Source: a bacterium
Lineage (GTDB): Bacteria > Cyanobacteriota > Vampirovibrionia > Gastranaerophilales > Gastranaerophilaceae
Assembly: GCA_017444705.1 (NCBI GenBank)
Contig: JAFSWA010000046.1
Coordinates: 1 to 7,389, forward strand
Reading direction: 5' to 3'
DNA length: 7,389 bases
The position numbers were made by a program, and so were the translations under genes. Shown in pieces: positions 1 through 5,670 of the stretch. Each line of letters opens with the position of its first letter. Position 1 is the first letter of the stretch. Under the pieces are notes generated by a model, which was not told where the DNA came from, did no database searches, and saw only the letters and a program-made list of their open reading frames with translations.

Positions 1-744
1 AAATTTAATATCGATAAAATATATGATATTGCAATAGCAATTGATGTGGCATCAAAAGACAGAATGTCGGTTGCGGAAAAGACTTTTAATAATGCTAATT
101 TTAAAGTAAATATAGACCACCATAAAACAAATAATAATTACGGTGAGTATAATCTTATTGACGGGGATGCAAGCTCTGCCGGTGAAATTCTGTTCGGACT
201 TTTTGAAGAGTTAAATATAGAGATTACAAAAGATATTGCTACTGCTCTTTATACTTCAATAATTACTGATACAGGTTGTTTTAAATATAATTCAACTACT
301 CCGAAATCAATGGAAATCTGTTCAAAACTTCTTTTGAAAAATATTGAGCCTTCATATATTGCCGGTCAAATATATGGTAATAAACCGAAACCTATGGTTA
401 TGCTCAGTGCTTATGCGGTTTCTAATACAAAATTTACAAATAACGGAAAAATAGCTTATTCAACGGTTACGCTTAGTGATTTGGAAAAATTTAATGCAGA
501 ATCTGACCATACGGAGGGAATCGTTGAACTTCTAAAAGAAATTAATACGGTAGAGGTAGCAATTCTTTTTAAAGAATTAAAAAGCGGATTTACAAAAATA
601 AGTTTTCGCTCAAAAAATATTGATGTTGCAAAAATTTCATCAAAATTTAACGGCGGCGGACATACAAATGCTGCGGGCTGCACTATCAAAAAACCAATGA
701 ATATTGCAATAGACAAAGTTCTTGAAGAATTAAAGGATATTTAA
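1..744 (+). CDS. nrnA: DHH/DHHA1-family phosphoesterase, NrnA-like (5' partial)
   Basis: The gene enters the window already open in frame 1 and ends at TAA 742-744, so the N-terminus, including the first DHH motif (DxD type), is missing. The visible part has the motif-II aspartate in AIAIDVASKDRM (Asp codon 43-45), the DHH signature in NIDHHKTNN (codons 115-123), and the C-terminal DHHA1 signature GGGHTNAAG (GGGH codons 652-663). This order and size fit NrnA-type bifunctional oligoribonucleases/3'-phosphoadenosine-5'-phosphate phosphatases. These are cytosolic Mn-dependent enzymes that degrade nanoRNAs or cyclic-dinucleotide breakdown products and recycle pAp. A GTG at 46 could be taken as a start but lies inside motif II, so it is not real. 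The stop overlaps the next start by one base, so the gene is the upstream member of an operon reaching at least to 3201. The family is secure; the exact substrate cannot be read from sequence. Confidence 0.9.
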   Translation, partial: KFNIDKIYDIAIAIDVASKDRMSVAEKTFNNANFKVNIDHHKTNNNYGEYNLIDGDASSAGEILFGLFEELNIEITKDIATALYTSIITDTGCFKYNSTTPKSMEICSKLLLKNIEPSYIAGQIYGNKPKPMVMLSAYAVSNTKFTNNGKIAYSTVTLSDLEKFNAESDHTEGIVELLKEINTVEVAILFKELKSGFTKISFRSKNIDVAKISSKFNGGGHTNAAGCTIKKPMNIAIDKVLEELKDI

Positions 745-1619
745 TGAAGTATTTGAAAAATTTTGTAATGAAAATATTTGAATATGACTATCTCGGAATG
801 TCGGCAGAAATGGGATATTGGATGATGCTTGGAATCTTCCCTTTGTTATTTTTCATTATGTCATTATTCGGATTTCTTGGTAAAAAGTCATTAATGGTGC
901 ATGTATTTGCTTTTTTAAGCCATATGTTGCCGGCTGATGCTTATAACTTGATTCGGGATGTATTAAATGAAGTTATGATATTTAAACAGGGTAAAATAGT
1001 TGCAATTATCGGTATTTTAGTTACGATTTTTCTTTCTTCAAATGCTATTTATTGTGTTATAAAAGGTCTTAACAGAGCTTACGGAATAAATGAAACCCGT
1101 TCTTTAATTTATACAAGAATATTATCAATAGTTATGGTTTTTGCAAATGCCTTTGTACTTTTTATAGCTATGAATTTAGTTGTATTCGGCAAAGTAATTT
1201 TATTCTATCTTGCGATTGTTTTTAATATTTCATCAACAGTGCAATCCCTAATTTTATTTTTAAGATGGCCCATAGCTTTTATATTTTTATTTTTTGTATC
1301 GTCTATTAATTATTACGTTTTGCCTGCATTTACGTTTGAAACCAAAAAAAGAAGTGTTATTCCCGGAACATTATTCTTCTGTATTTTTTGGTTAATAGGT
1401 TCTTGGGGATTTTCATTGTATGTGGGTAATCTGAATACTTATAACAGAGTTTACGGGACTTTGGGGGCTTTTACCATGATGATGGTTTGGCTTTATTATA
1501 CATCTATATTAATTCTTCTTGGCGGAAATATAAATTCAATAATATATAAAGACGATTTAAAACTTGCGGAAGAAAATCCGAATAAAATAACAGGGGGAAC
1601 TTCAAAAAATGCTGATTGA
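744..1619 (+). CDS. yihY: YihY/BrkB-family multi-pass inner-membrane protein
   Basis: This 291-residue protein has about six hydrophobic segments, near residues 24-46, 83-104, 124-160 (long, possibly re-entrant), 167-192, 204-226 and 240-267, followed by a hydrophilic lysine-rich tail. Family marks are the first-helix pattern GYWMMLGIFPLLFF and the C-terminal YGTLGAFTMMMVWLYYTS followed by LLGGNINSII, which match the YihY/virulence-factor BrkB family (once mis-called ribonuclease BN). The molecular function of the family is not established; it is an envelope protein of roughly this length. The ATG shares its A with the TAA of the upstream phosphoesterase, and AAAGGA at 732-737 gives a ribosome site 6 bases upstream, so the start is well supported and translation is probably coupled. 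The 3' end overlaps tatD by 11 bases. Confidence 0.9.
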   Translation: MKYLKNFVMKIFEYDYLGMSAEMGYWMMLGIFPLLFFIMSLFGFLGKKSLMVHVFAFLSHMLPADAYNLIRDVLNEVMIFKQGKIVAIIGILVTIFLSSNAIYCVIKGLNRAYGINETRSLIYTRILSIVMVFANAFVLFIAMNLVVFGKVILFYLAIVFNISSTVQSLILFLRWPIAFIFLFFVSSINYYVLPAFTFETKKRSVIPGTLFFCIFWLIGSWGFSLYVGNLNTYNRVYGTLGAFTMMMVWLYYTSILILLGGNINSIIYKDDLKLAEENPNKITGGTSKNAD

Positions 1620-2385
1620 TACACATGCTCATGTTAATTTTGAAACATATAAAGAAAGACTCGATGAGGTCTTTGAAAATGCAAAAAATAATGATGTCAG
1701 ATTGATGATTCTTCCCGGTGTTGAGGTTGCCAAATGGAATGAGATTATTGAGTTTGCGGAAAAATATGAAAACGTATATGGTGCAATAGGTGTACATCCT
1801 TCCGAAATCAAAGATTTTGACGAAAATGCAAAAAAAAGAATGGCAGAACTTTTAAAACACCCAAAAATTAAAGCAGTTGGTGAAGTCGGACTTGATTATT
1901 ATTGGGATAAAGAAGAAGAAGTCAGAGAAAGTCAAAAAGCTGTTTTTACTGAACAAATAAAACTTGCGAATGATTCGGGAAAACCCCTTATTATTCATGA
2001 AAGAGAAGCTCATAAAGATGCATTTGATATCTTAAATGAGTATGCAAGTAAGGATATAGATATCGTTATGCACTGTTTTTCAGGAAGTCCCGAATTTATG
2101 AAAGAATGTGTAAATAAGGGATATTATATAGCCTTGGGAGGAATTGTAACCTTTAAAAACGCACAAAAGCCAAAAGAAGTTGCAAAAGAAGTGCCGATTG
2201 AAAGACTAATGTTAGAAACTGATTGCCCGTTTTTGACCCCGCATCCTCACAGAGGGGAAGAAAATGAGCCTGCTTATGTAAAATATGTGGCTCAGCAAAT
2301 AGCTGAAATTAAAGGTATTTCTTATGATACTGTCTGTGAAATAACTACAAAAAATGCACTTAAAGTCTTTAATATTGAGGTATAA
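1609..2385 (+). CDS. tatD: TatD-family metal-dependent hydrolase (DNase/RNase type)
   Basis: At 258 residues this is the usual TatD/YcfH length. It carries every metal-ligand position expected of the TIM-barrel amidohydrolase-like fold: H6 and H8 in IDTHAHVNF, E92 in GEVGLDYYW, H130 in PLIIHERE, H155 in VMHCFSG and D205 in LETDCPFLTP, followed by the family hallmark PHRGEENEPAYV. Characterised members are Mg/Mn-dependent 3'-5' exonucleases or deoxyribonucleases, and some act on other phosphoesters; substrate is inferred only at family level. The start at 1609 lies inside the end of yihY in a different frame. GGGGGA at 1593-1598 is the likely ribosome site, at a somewhat long spacing of 10 bases. 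The next gene starts immediately after the stop, so the gene sits within the operon. The name is historical; there is no link here to Tat secretion. Confidence 0.95.
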   Translation: MLIDTHAHVNFETYKERLDEVFENAKNNDVRLMILPGVEVAKWNEIIEFAEKYENVYGAIGVHPSEIKDFDENAKKRMAELLKHPKIKAVGEVGLDYYWDKEEEVRESQKAVFTEQIKLANDSGKPLIIHEREAHKDAFDILNEYASKDIDIVMHCFSGSPEFMKECVNKGYYIALGGIVTFKNAQKPKEVAKEVPIERLMLETDCPFLTPHPHRGEENEPAYVKYVAQQIAEIKGISYDTVCEITTKNALKVFNIEV

Positions 2386-3201
2386 ATGACGGAAAAAGCA
2401 AAAAAACAAAGACTTGATGAGGTTTTGGTTGAACATAATTTTTTTGAAACTAAAAGTAAAGCTCAGGCTGCAATTATGGCAGGCGATGTAAAAATTGATG
2501 ATAAAGTTATTACAAAAGCAGGATTTCAAATTGCTTTTTCCTCAAAACTGAATATTGAAATTAAAACAATGCCTTATGTGTCACGGGGCGGTTTTAAACT
2601 TGAAAAAGCACTCAAAGAATTTAATATTAATTTAAAAGACAGGATTTGTTTAGATTCAGGTGCTTCAACGGGAGGCTTTACGGATTGTATGCTTCAAAAC
2701 GGTGCAAAAAAAGTCTATGCCGTCGATGTCGGGTATAATCAGTTAGCGTGGAAATTAATAAAAGACAAACGGGTTAAAAATATTGAAAAAACAAATATAA
2801 AAAATGTTGAATTTAATGCTATATACGGAGAGAATGAACCTGTCGCCGATTTTTGTGCAATGGATGTTTCTTTTATATCAATAACAAAAATTTTAAATAA
2901 CCTAAAAAAACTTTTGAAAGAAAATTTTGAGATAGTTACACTAATTAAGCCTCAGTTTGAGGCAGGAAAAGAAGATGTCGGCAACGGAGTAATAAAAGAA
3001 GAAAAAATTCACGTGAAGATTTTGTCTGATTTGATTGAGTTTTTTAAAGAAAATGAGTTTAGATTGTTGGGACTTACTTATTCCCCGATAAAAGGACCAA
3101 AAGGAAATATAGAGTATCTTGCCCATTTGAAATCATCAGGAATAAATATTAAGCCTGATATTCATGTCCTTGTAAAAAACGCATTTAAAGATTTGAAATA
3201 G
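2386..3201 (+). CDS. tlyA: TlyA-family S4-domain rRNA 2'-O-methyltransferase
   Basis: The 271-residue protein has the TlyA two-domain layout. Residues about 7-60 form an S4 RNA-binding domain (KQRLDEVLVEHNFFETKSKA). The SRGGFKLEKAL linker (66-76) leads into a Rossmann-fold FtsJ/RrmJ methyltransferase with the SAM motif LDSGASTGGFTD (89-100) and VYAVDVGYNQL. Candidate catalytic K-D-K-E residues are all present: K71, D160 in MDVSFISI, K188 in LIKPQFEAG and E243 in KGPKGNIEYL. Characterised TlyA proteins methylate 2'-OH of cytidine in 16S and/or 23S rRNA and influence capreomycin sensitivity; the hemolysin label is historical. ATG directly follows the tatD stop, with GAGG at 2377-2380 as ribosome site. 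It is the last gene of the operon, and I see no clear terminator after it; a new promoter begins 7 bases past its stop. Confidence 0.94.
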   Translation: MTEKAKKQRLDEVLVEHNFFETKSKAQAAIMAGDVKIDDKVITKAGFQIAFSSKLNIEIKTMPYVSRGGFKLEKALKEFNINLKDRICLDSGASTGGFTDCMLQNGAKKVYAVDVGYNQLAWKLIKDKRVKNIEKTNIKNVEFNAIYGENEPVADFCAMDVSFISITKILNNLKKLLKENFEIVTLIKPQFEAGKEDVGNGVIKEEKIHVKILSDLIEFFKENEFRLLGLTYSPIKGPKGNIEYLAHLKSSGINIKPDIHVLVKNAFKDLK

Positions 3202-3207
3202 AAAATA

Positions 3208-3236
3208 TTGACACATTAACGGTAATGAAATAATAT
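3208..3236 (+). promoter_or_regulatory. Sigma-70-like promoter for the 96-residue protein; predicted leaderless transcript
   Basis: A perfect TTGACA (-35) lies at 3208-3213, and TAATAT at 3231-3236 is spaced exactly 17 bases away. A full TATAAT also occurs at 3234-3239 but would need a 20-base spacer and place the transcription start inside the gene. From TAATAT the start point is expected at about 3243, the A of the ATG. No Shine-Dalgarno exists between the promoter and the start codon. Read-through from tlyA remains possible. Confidence 0.7.
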
Positions 3237-3242
3237 AATAAT

Positions 3243-3533
3243 ATGAATCAAAGATGGTACGATAAAGAGCCGACATTAAGTTTAGCAATAAGCCTCTTAC
3301 AAAATTCCGATATAGAGGACAGACATCGTTGTGCCGATTTGATTATAGAAACAGCAATGAAAAACGGTGTTGTTTTGCCGAATGATATTAAAAACGCAAT
3401 AGCCTATCTTTTAAGACGATGGTACGATAAGGATGAAATTCTTTCTCAGGCATTTGAATATATCAAAAATTCGGATGAACAGTTGCGTAAAAAAATTGCT
3501 CTTTCTATCATAGAATTTCTTCAAAATTGTTAA
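3243..3533 (+). CDS. Small protein with two RWYDK-led helical repeats, function unknown
   Basis: I do not recognise this 96-residue protein. It is soluble, has no signal peptide or membrane segment, and is visibly duplicated. Residues 4-37 begin RWYDKEPTLSLAISLLQNSD and end DLIIE; residues 59-92 begin RWYDKDEILSQAFEYIKNSD and end LSIIEFL. Each unit reads as a conserved cap (R-W-Y-D-K) followed by two short amphipathic helices, and the units are exactly 55 residues apart, joined by a stretch rich in Asn, Val and Ile (38-58). The ATG at 3243 is the only possible start: the in-frame codons upstream are AAT, AAT, TAT and then TAA. There is no ribosome site, but a promoter -10 ends 6 bases upstream, so the mRNA is probably leaderless. 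A helical protein-protein interaction adaptor is conceivable, but that is speculation. It reads as coding because the duplicated frame stays open and the two units diverge while keeping the key residues. Confidence 0.8.
   Translation: MNQRWYDKEPTLSLAISLLQNSDIEDRHRCADLIIETAMKNGVVLPNDIKNAIAYLLRRWYDKDEILSQAFEYIKNSDEQLRKKIALSIIEFLQNC
3253..3430 (+). repeat. Intragenic direct repeat behind the RWYDK duplication
   Basis: The 13-base string GATGGTACGATAA occurs at 3253-3265 and again at 3418-3430, 165 bases (55 codons) apart and in the same frame. It encodes the conserved W-Y-D-K of both protein repeats. Outside this string the DNA has diverged while the protein pattern remains, which suggests an old internal duplication held by selection on the protein. 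Confidence 0.85.
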
Positions 3534-3537
3534 GAAT

Positions 3538-3566
3538 TTGTCTCAGACCTGATAAAATTGTATAAT
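3538..3566 (+). promoter_or_regulatory. Promoter for the SpoIID-domain gene; predicted leaderless transcript
   Basis: TTGTCT at 3538-3543 (-35, four of six consensus positions) is followed after 17 bases by a perfect TATAAT at 3561-3566. The expected transcription start is about 3573, which is the G of the GTG start codon. No Shine-Dalgarno lies between the -10 and the GTG. The geometry, six bases from -10 to start codon, is the same as for the gene just upstream. Confidence 0.7.
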
Positions 3567-3572
3567 ATTACC

Positions 3573-4448
3573 GTGAAAAAATTAGTTTTATTGACAGCTA
3601 TTTTAATATTAAATGTTGTTTATTGCATGAACGCTCAGGCAATAAAGATTGGGCTTGTTGAAAATACACAGAATGTTACAATAGGTTCTTCTACTACTGC
3701 TATGGTTTATGATGGTTATCAAAATAAATTTTTAACAAGCATTGACGGAATGAAACCTTATCAGCTGAAAGCCACAAGAAATTCAATTGCAATAAAAATC
3801 AATAATAAGTTTTATGATACAAAAACAAATAAACTGATAATAAAACCCGGAACAAATGGATTTGTAAGTGTTAAGGGTAAATGGTACAGAGGAGAATTTA
3901 TAGTTCTCAACAGTAATAATTTAACCGTTATAAATGATATTCCGCTTGAACAGTATTTATTGGGGGTTGTTCCATCTGAAATGCCGTCAAAATGGAATTT
4001 TGAAGCTCTTAAAGCACAGTCGATAGCATCAAGAAGTTATGCCGTTGCGAATTTGGGTAAAAACGGTTCAAAAGGTTATGACTTGAAAGATAATACATAT
4101 GATCAGGCATACGGCGGTGCAAGTGCCGAAACGAAAAATACGAATCGTGCTGTTTCTGATACAAAAGGGATAGTTGCAACCTATGACAAAAAGGTAATTT
4201 CAGCATATTATTGTGCTTCTGCCGGCGGACAAACACATGAATCGGGTGAAGTTTGGACAAAAAATTTACCTTATATCCGCTCCGTTAGTTCTTTTGATGA
4301 TAATGTTAAAAAGAACGGGCATGGTATTGGTATGAGTCAGCATGGAGCAAATAACATGGCAAAACAAGGTTATAATGCTTATCAAATCTTAACGTATTTT
4401 TACAATAATATTAAATTTGGTAAACTTGATCCGTCATGGAATTTATAG
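3573..4448 (+). CDS. Secreted SpoIID/LytB-domain protein (compact peptidoglycan lytic transglycosylase-like)
   Basis: Starting at GTG 3573 the product is 291 residues with a clean signal peptide: KK, then a hydrophobic core (VLLTAILILNVV) and a likely cut after AQA at residue 23. An in-frame TTG at 3558 would add MYNIT before the lysines and lies upstream of the -10, so it is rejected. The mature part holds the SpoIID domain: PLEQYLLGVVPSEMPS (124-139, with E136 at the position of the catalytic glutamate of Bacillus SpoIID), EALKAQSIASRSYAV, YDQAYGG, ISAYYCASAGGQTHESGEVW, PYIRSV (233-238) and GHGIGMSQHGA (249-259). SpoIID cleaves glycan strands lacking stem peptides; relatives in non-sporulating bacteria act as amidase enhancers or wall-remodelling enzymes. 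Between PYIRSV and GHG there are only 10 residues, where Bacillus SpoIID has, from memory, roughly 80, so the middle segment is missing. No other sporulation gene is near, so a cell-wall role is more likely than sporulation. Confidence 0.88.
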   Translation: MKKLVLLTAILILNVVYCMNAQAIKIGLVENTQNVTIGSSTTAMVYDGYQNKFLTSIDGMKPYQLKATRNSIAIKINNKFYDTKTNKLIIKPGTNGFVSVKGKWYRGEFIVLNSNNLTVINDIPLEQYLLGVVPSEMPSKWNFEALKAQSIASRSYAVANLGKNGSKGYDLKDNTYDQAYGGASAETKNTNRAVSDTKGIVATYDKKVISAYYCASAGGQTHESGEVWTKNLPYIRSVSSFDDNVKKNGHGIGMSQHGANNMAKQGYNAYQILTYFYNNIKFGKLDPSWNL

Positions 4449-4452
4449 CTCA

Positions 4453-4477
4453 ATCCCTTGCCAGGTATCATTTTTTT
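4453..4477 (+). terminator. Weak possible intrinsic terminator after the SpoIID-domain gene
   Basis: A small stem (AT and CCT pairing with AGG and AT, one mismatch, TGCC loop, 4453-4468) is followed by a run of seven T at 4471-4477. The stem is short and G+C-poor, so this is only a candidate; it lies 4 bases after the stop codon. Confidence 0.3.
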
Positions 4478-4498
4478 AGCGGACAAGCTCATTGTAAG

Positions 4499-4552
4499 CG
4501 GTTTTTGGCGAAAACTTTTTAAAAAAAATACTTGCAAAAAGACTAAAAACCG
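4499..4552. repeat. Inverted repeat CGGTTTTT / AAAAACCG overlapping the HU promoter
   Basis: CGGTTTTT at 4499-4506 is matched by its exact complement AAAAACCG at 4545-4552. The right arm lies in the promoter spacer, ending one base before the -10 hexamer; the left arm is upstream of the A/T tract. It could be a paired operator or chance in A+T-rich DNA; eight-base arms alone do not decide. Confidence 0.4.
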
Positions 4553-4559
4553 TTATAAT
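4511..4559 (+). promoter_or_regulatory. Strong promoter of the HU gene with UP-element-like A/T tract
   Basis: TTGCAA at 4532-4537 and a perfect TATAAT at 4554-4559 are spaced by 16 bases. Immediately upstream, 4511-4530 is an almost pure A/T tract (AAAAC, T5, A8) resembling an UP element. The transcription start is expected near 4566, giving a short leader of about 22 bases with a strong ribosome site. This fits the high expression usual for HU. Confidence 0.8.
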
Positions 4560-4577
4560 ATGTCATGTACTAAAAAT

Positions 4578-4583
4578 GGAGGT
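4578..4583 (+). promoter_or_regulatory. Ribosome binding site GGAGGT that fixes the HU start
   Basis: GGAGGT lies 4 bases before ATG 4588. An in-frame ATG at 4576 would put this site inside the coding sequence and leave no ribosome site of its own, so 4588 is the start. It is the best Shine-Dalgarno in the window. Confidence 0.88.
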
Positions 4584-4587
4584 TCTT

Positions 4588-4863
4588 ATGAACAAAGAAG
4601 AATTAGTTAAAGAAGTTGCTAAGAAAGCAAAAGTATCACAAAAAGAAGCAGCTGATGTACTTGCTGCAACAATTGACACAATCCAAAAAACAGTAGCAAA
4701 AGGAAAGAAAGTTACTTTGGTTGGTTTTGGTTCTTTTGAAGCAAGAAAAAGAGCAGCAAGACAAGGTCGTAACCCTCAAACAGGTGCTACAATCAAAATT
4801 GCTGCAAAAACAGTTCCGGCTTTCTCAGCAGGTAAAAAATTCAAAGATGCAGTAAAAAAATAG
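4588..4863 (+). CDS. hup: HU-family histone-like DNA-binding protein
   Basis: The 91-residue product starting at MNKEELVKEV is a standard-length HU. It shows the N-terminal helical dimerisation half, then VTLVGFGSFE (42-51) and the DNA-bending beta-arm with GRNPQTG (60-66), including the proline that intercalates at kinks, and ends in the basic KFKDAVKK. HU is an abundant nucleoid protein that binds and bends DNA with little sequence preference as a homo- or heterodimer. IHF would be expected to differ in the arm and start, so HU is favoured. The gene is monocistronic: it has its own strong promoter with an A/T tract, a strong ribosome site and a 12-bp hairpin behind it. Its codons are repetitive and restricted (mostly GCA/GCT, AAA, GTA/GTT), as expected for a highly expressed gene. 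Confidence 0.97.
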   Translation: MNKEELVKEVAKKAKVSQKEAADVLAATIDTIQKTVAKGKKVTLVGFGSFEARKRAARQGRNPQTGATIKIAAKTVPAFSAGKKFKDAVKK

Positions 4864-4887
4864 TTTTTTAATGCATCCGCAATTTTG

Positions 4888-4916
4888 AAGAGGGTGACTT
4901 TTTTAGTCACCCTCTT
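4888..4916. terminator. Hairpin terminator between convergent HU and the minus-strand gene
   Basis: AAGAGGGTGACT (4888-4899) pairs perfectly with AGTCACCCTCTT (4905-4916): a 12-bp stem with a T5 loop, 24 bases after the HU stop. On the plus strand it is followed by T-C-T-A, so the U-tract is mostly within the stem end. On the minus strand it lies 43 bases past the stop of the opposing gene and is followed by CAAAATT. A shared terminator for both genes is likely, stronger for HU. Confidence 0.8.
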
Positions 4917-4959
4917 TCTATACTCCGTTTTCTCTTTTGAACACTCTTTCGTAATGACC

Positions 4960-5523
4960 TTATAATTGAGAGGTGTCATCAGTGTCGCTGACTTCTGAGT
5001 AAATAACAGATGTTGCACCCCAAACAAGGTTATCCATTTTCTGTCTGAAAAATCCGATATAATCTCTTATGCCGTCACCAAGACCGGATTTAATAAACTT
5101 AATGAATGTAAATCCGCCTTGATCCAAGGTGAGTTTATCGTATTGATTCATTTTCAGTCCTGCTTCTTCGACAATATTCTTTTCTGATTTTACTGCAAAT
5201 GTACCCTTATCAAAGTCTATATCGAGGAAGTTACCGTTTTTATCTTGGAACAATACATTGTGGTCATTATTGTTATTAGTAACACTTCTGCTAAAATCTA
5301 TTGACCCGTTTTGATAACCTGCACTGTTTGCAATAGCATCAGCCAATGTGTCCGTTCTGTATCCGTTCATGACGCTGTAATCATACAGGCTTGCCGTTTC
5401 ACCGCCGTAGATGTTATCTTCATCTCTGCTTTGTCTTGCTTGAAGATTTGCGAGCCATCCACTGTTCAGTGTTCCGGTTTGTCCAACAATACCACCATTG
5501 AGAGAATTGAAATATAAAGACAT
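4960..5523 (-). CDS. Hypothetical 187-residue acidic, Asn/Gly-rich protein
   Basis: I do not recognise this protein. It has no signal peptide, no membrane segment and no cysteine. The N-terminal 80 residues are rich in Gly, Asn, Ser and Asp (MSLYFNSLNGG, LQARQSRDEDNIYGG, SLYDYSVMNGYRTDTLADAI), followed by an Asn run (VTNNNNDHN, 81-89). Next comes a probable beta-hairpin region (VLFQDKNGNFLDIDFDKGTF, 90-109), a more hydrophobic amphipathic part (FTFIKFIKSGLGDGIRDYIG, 138-157) and an acidic tail (EVSDTDDTSQL). The start is well supported: on the minus strand AAGGAG (5530-5535) lies 6 bases before the ATG. The gene stands alone, convergent with HU and divergent from ssb. Its DNA looks richer in G+C than its neighbours in places (28 of 60 in 5401-5460). 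That could mean transfer or simply different constraint. It may be lineage-specific; I assign no function. Confidence 0.82.
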   Translation of the reverse strand: MSLYFNSLNGGIVGQTGTLNSGWLANLQARQSRDEDNIYGGETASLYDYSVMNGYRTDTLADAIANSAGYQNGSIDFSRSVTNNNNDHNVLFQDKNGNFLDIDFDKGTFAVKSEKNIVEEAGLKMNQYDKLTLDQGGFTFIKFIKSGLGDGIRDYIGFFRQKMDNLVWGATSVIYSEVSDTDDTSQL

Positions 5524-5670
5524 TTTATGCTCCTTATTTTTTCTTTATATATAAATAAAGTATATTTAGTATATAAAATTGCAATACTTTTAAAATTTGT
5601 TACATTTCTTTACATAAATACGGTAAAATCTTATTTTAATGTATAATTGAGGAAAAGATGAGGTTATAAA
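5524..5670. promoter_or_regulatory. Divergent A/T-rich intergenic region driving ssb and the minus-strand gene
   Basis: This 147-base gap must hold both outward promoters. For ssb the clearest element is TATAAT at 5642-5647, without a good -35 at the usual spacing, followed by a short leader with GAGG at 5660-5663, 7 bases before the ATG. For the minus-strand gene, TATACT occurs twice on the minus strand (plus-strand AGTATA at 5559-5564 and 5568-5573), with TTGCAA at 5579-5584 at a non-ideal distance, so that promoter is only tentative. A small perfect inverted repeat, CTTTAT / ATAAAG (5543-5548 and 5555-5560), falls in its leader. Confidence 0.55.

Noticed and set aside
46..744. GTG at 46 as start of a complete phosphoesterase gene
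   Set aside because: The frame is open from base 1, and the residues before 46 (AIAID) are part of the conserved DHH-family motif II, so the gene is truncated by the window edge.
3558..3572. TTG at 3558 as start of the SpoIID-domain protein
   Set aside because: It lies upstream of the -10 hexamer, has no ribosome site, and puts a short polar stretch before the lysines of the signal peptide; GTG 3573 fits better.
4009..4260. 83-codon minus-strand frame inside the SpoIID-domain gene
   Set aside because: Antisense to conserved SpoIID motifs, with no start signals and no recognisable protein features.
3573..4448. Endospore formation suggested by the SpoIID domain
   Set aside because: SpoIID/LytB domains are widespread in non-sporulating bacteria, and no other sporulation gene is in the window.
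4576..4587. ATG at 4576 as HU start
   Set aside because: It overlaps the GGAGGT ribosome site; HU proteins start at MNKEEL-type sequence, as from 4588.
5050..5245. Possible EF-hand-like calcium loop (DKNGNFLDIDFD) in the minus-strand protein
   Set aside because: The spacing only partly matches an EF-hand, there is no glycine at the turn position and no flanking helix pattern; a beta-hairpin is more likely.
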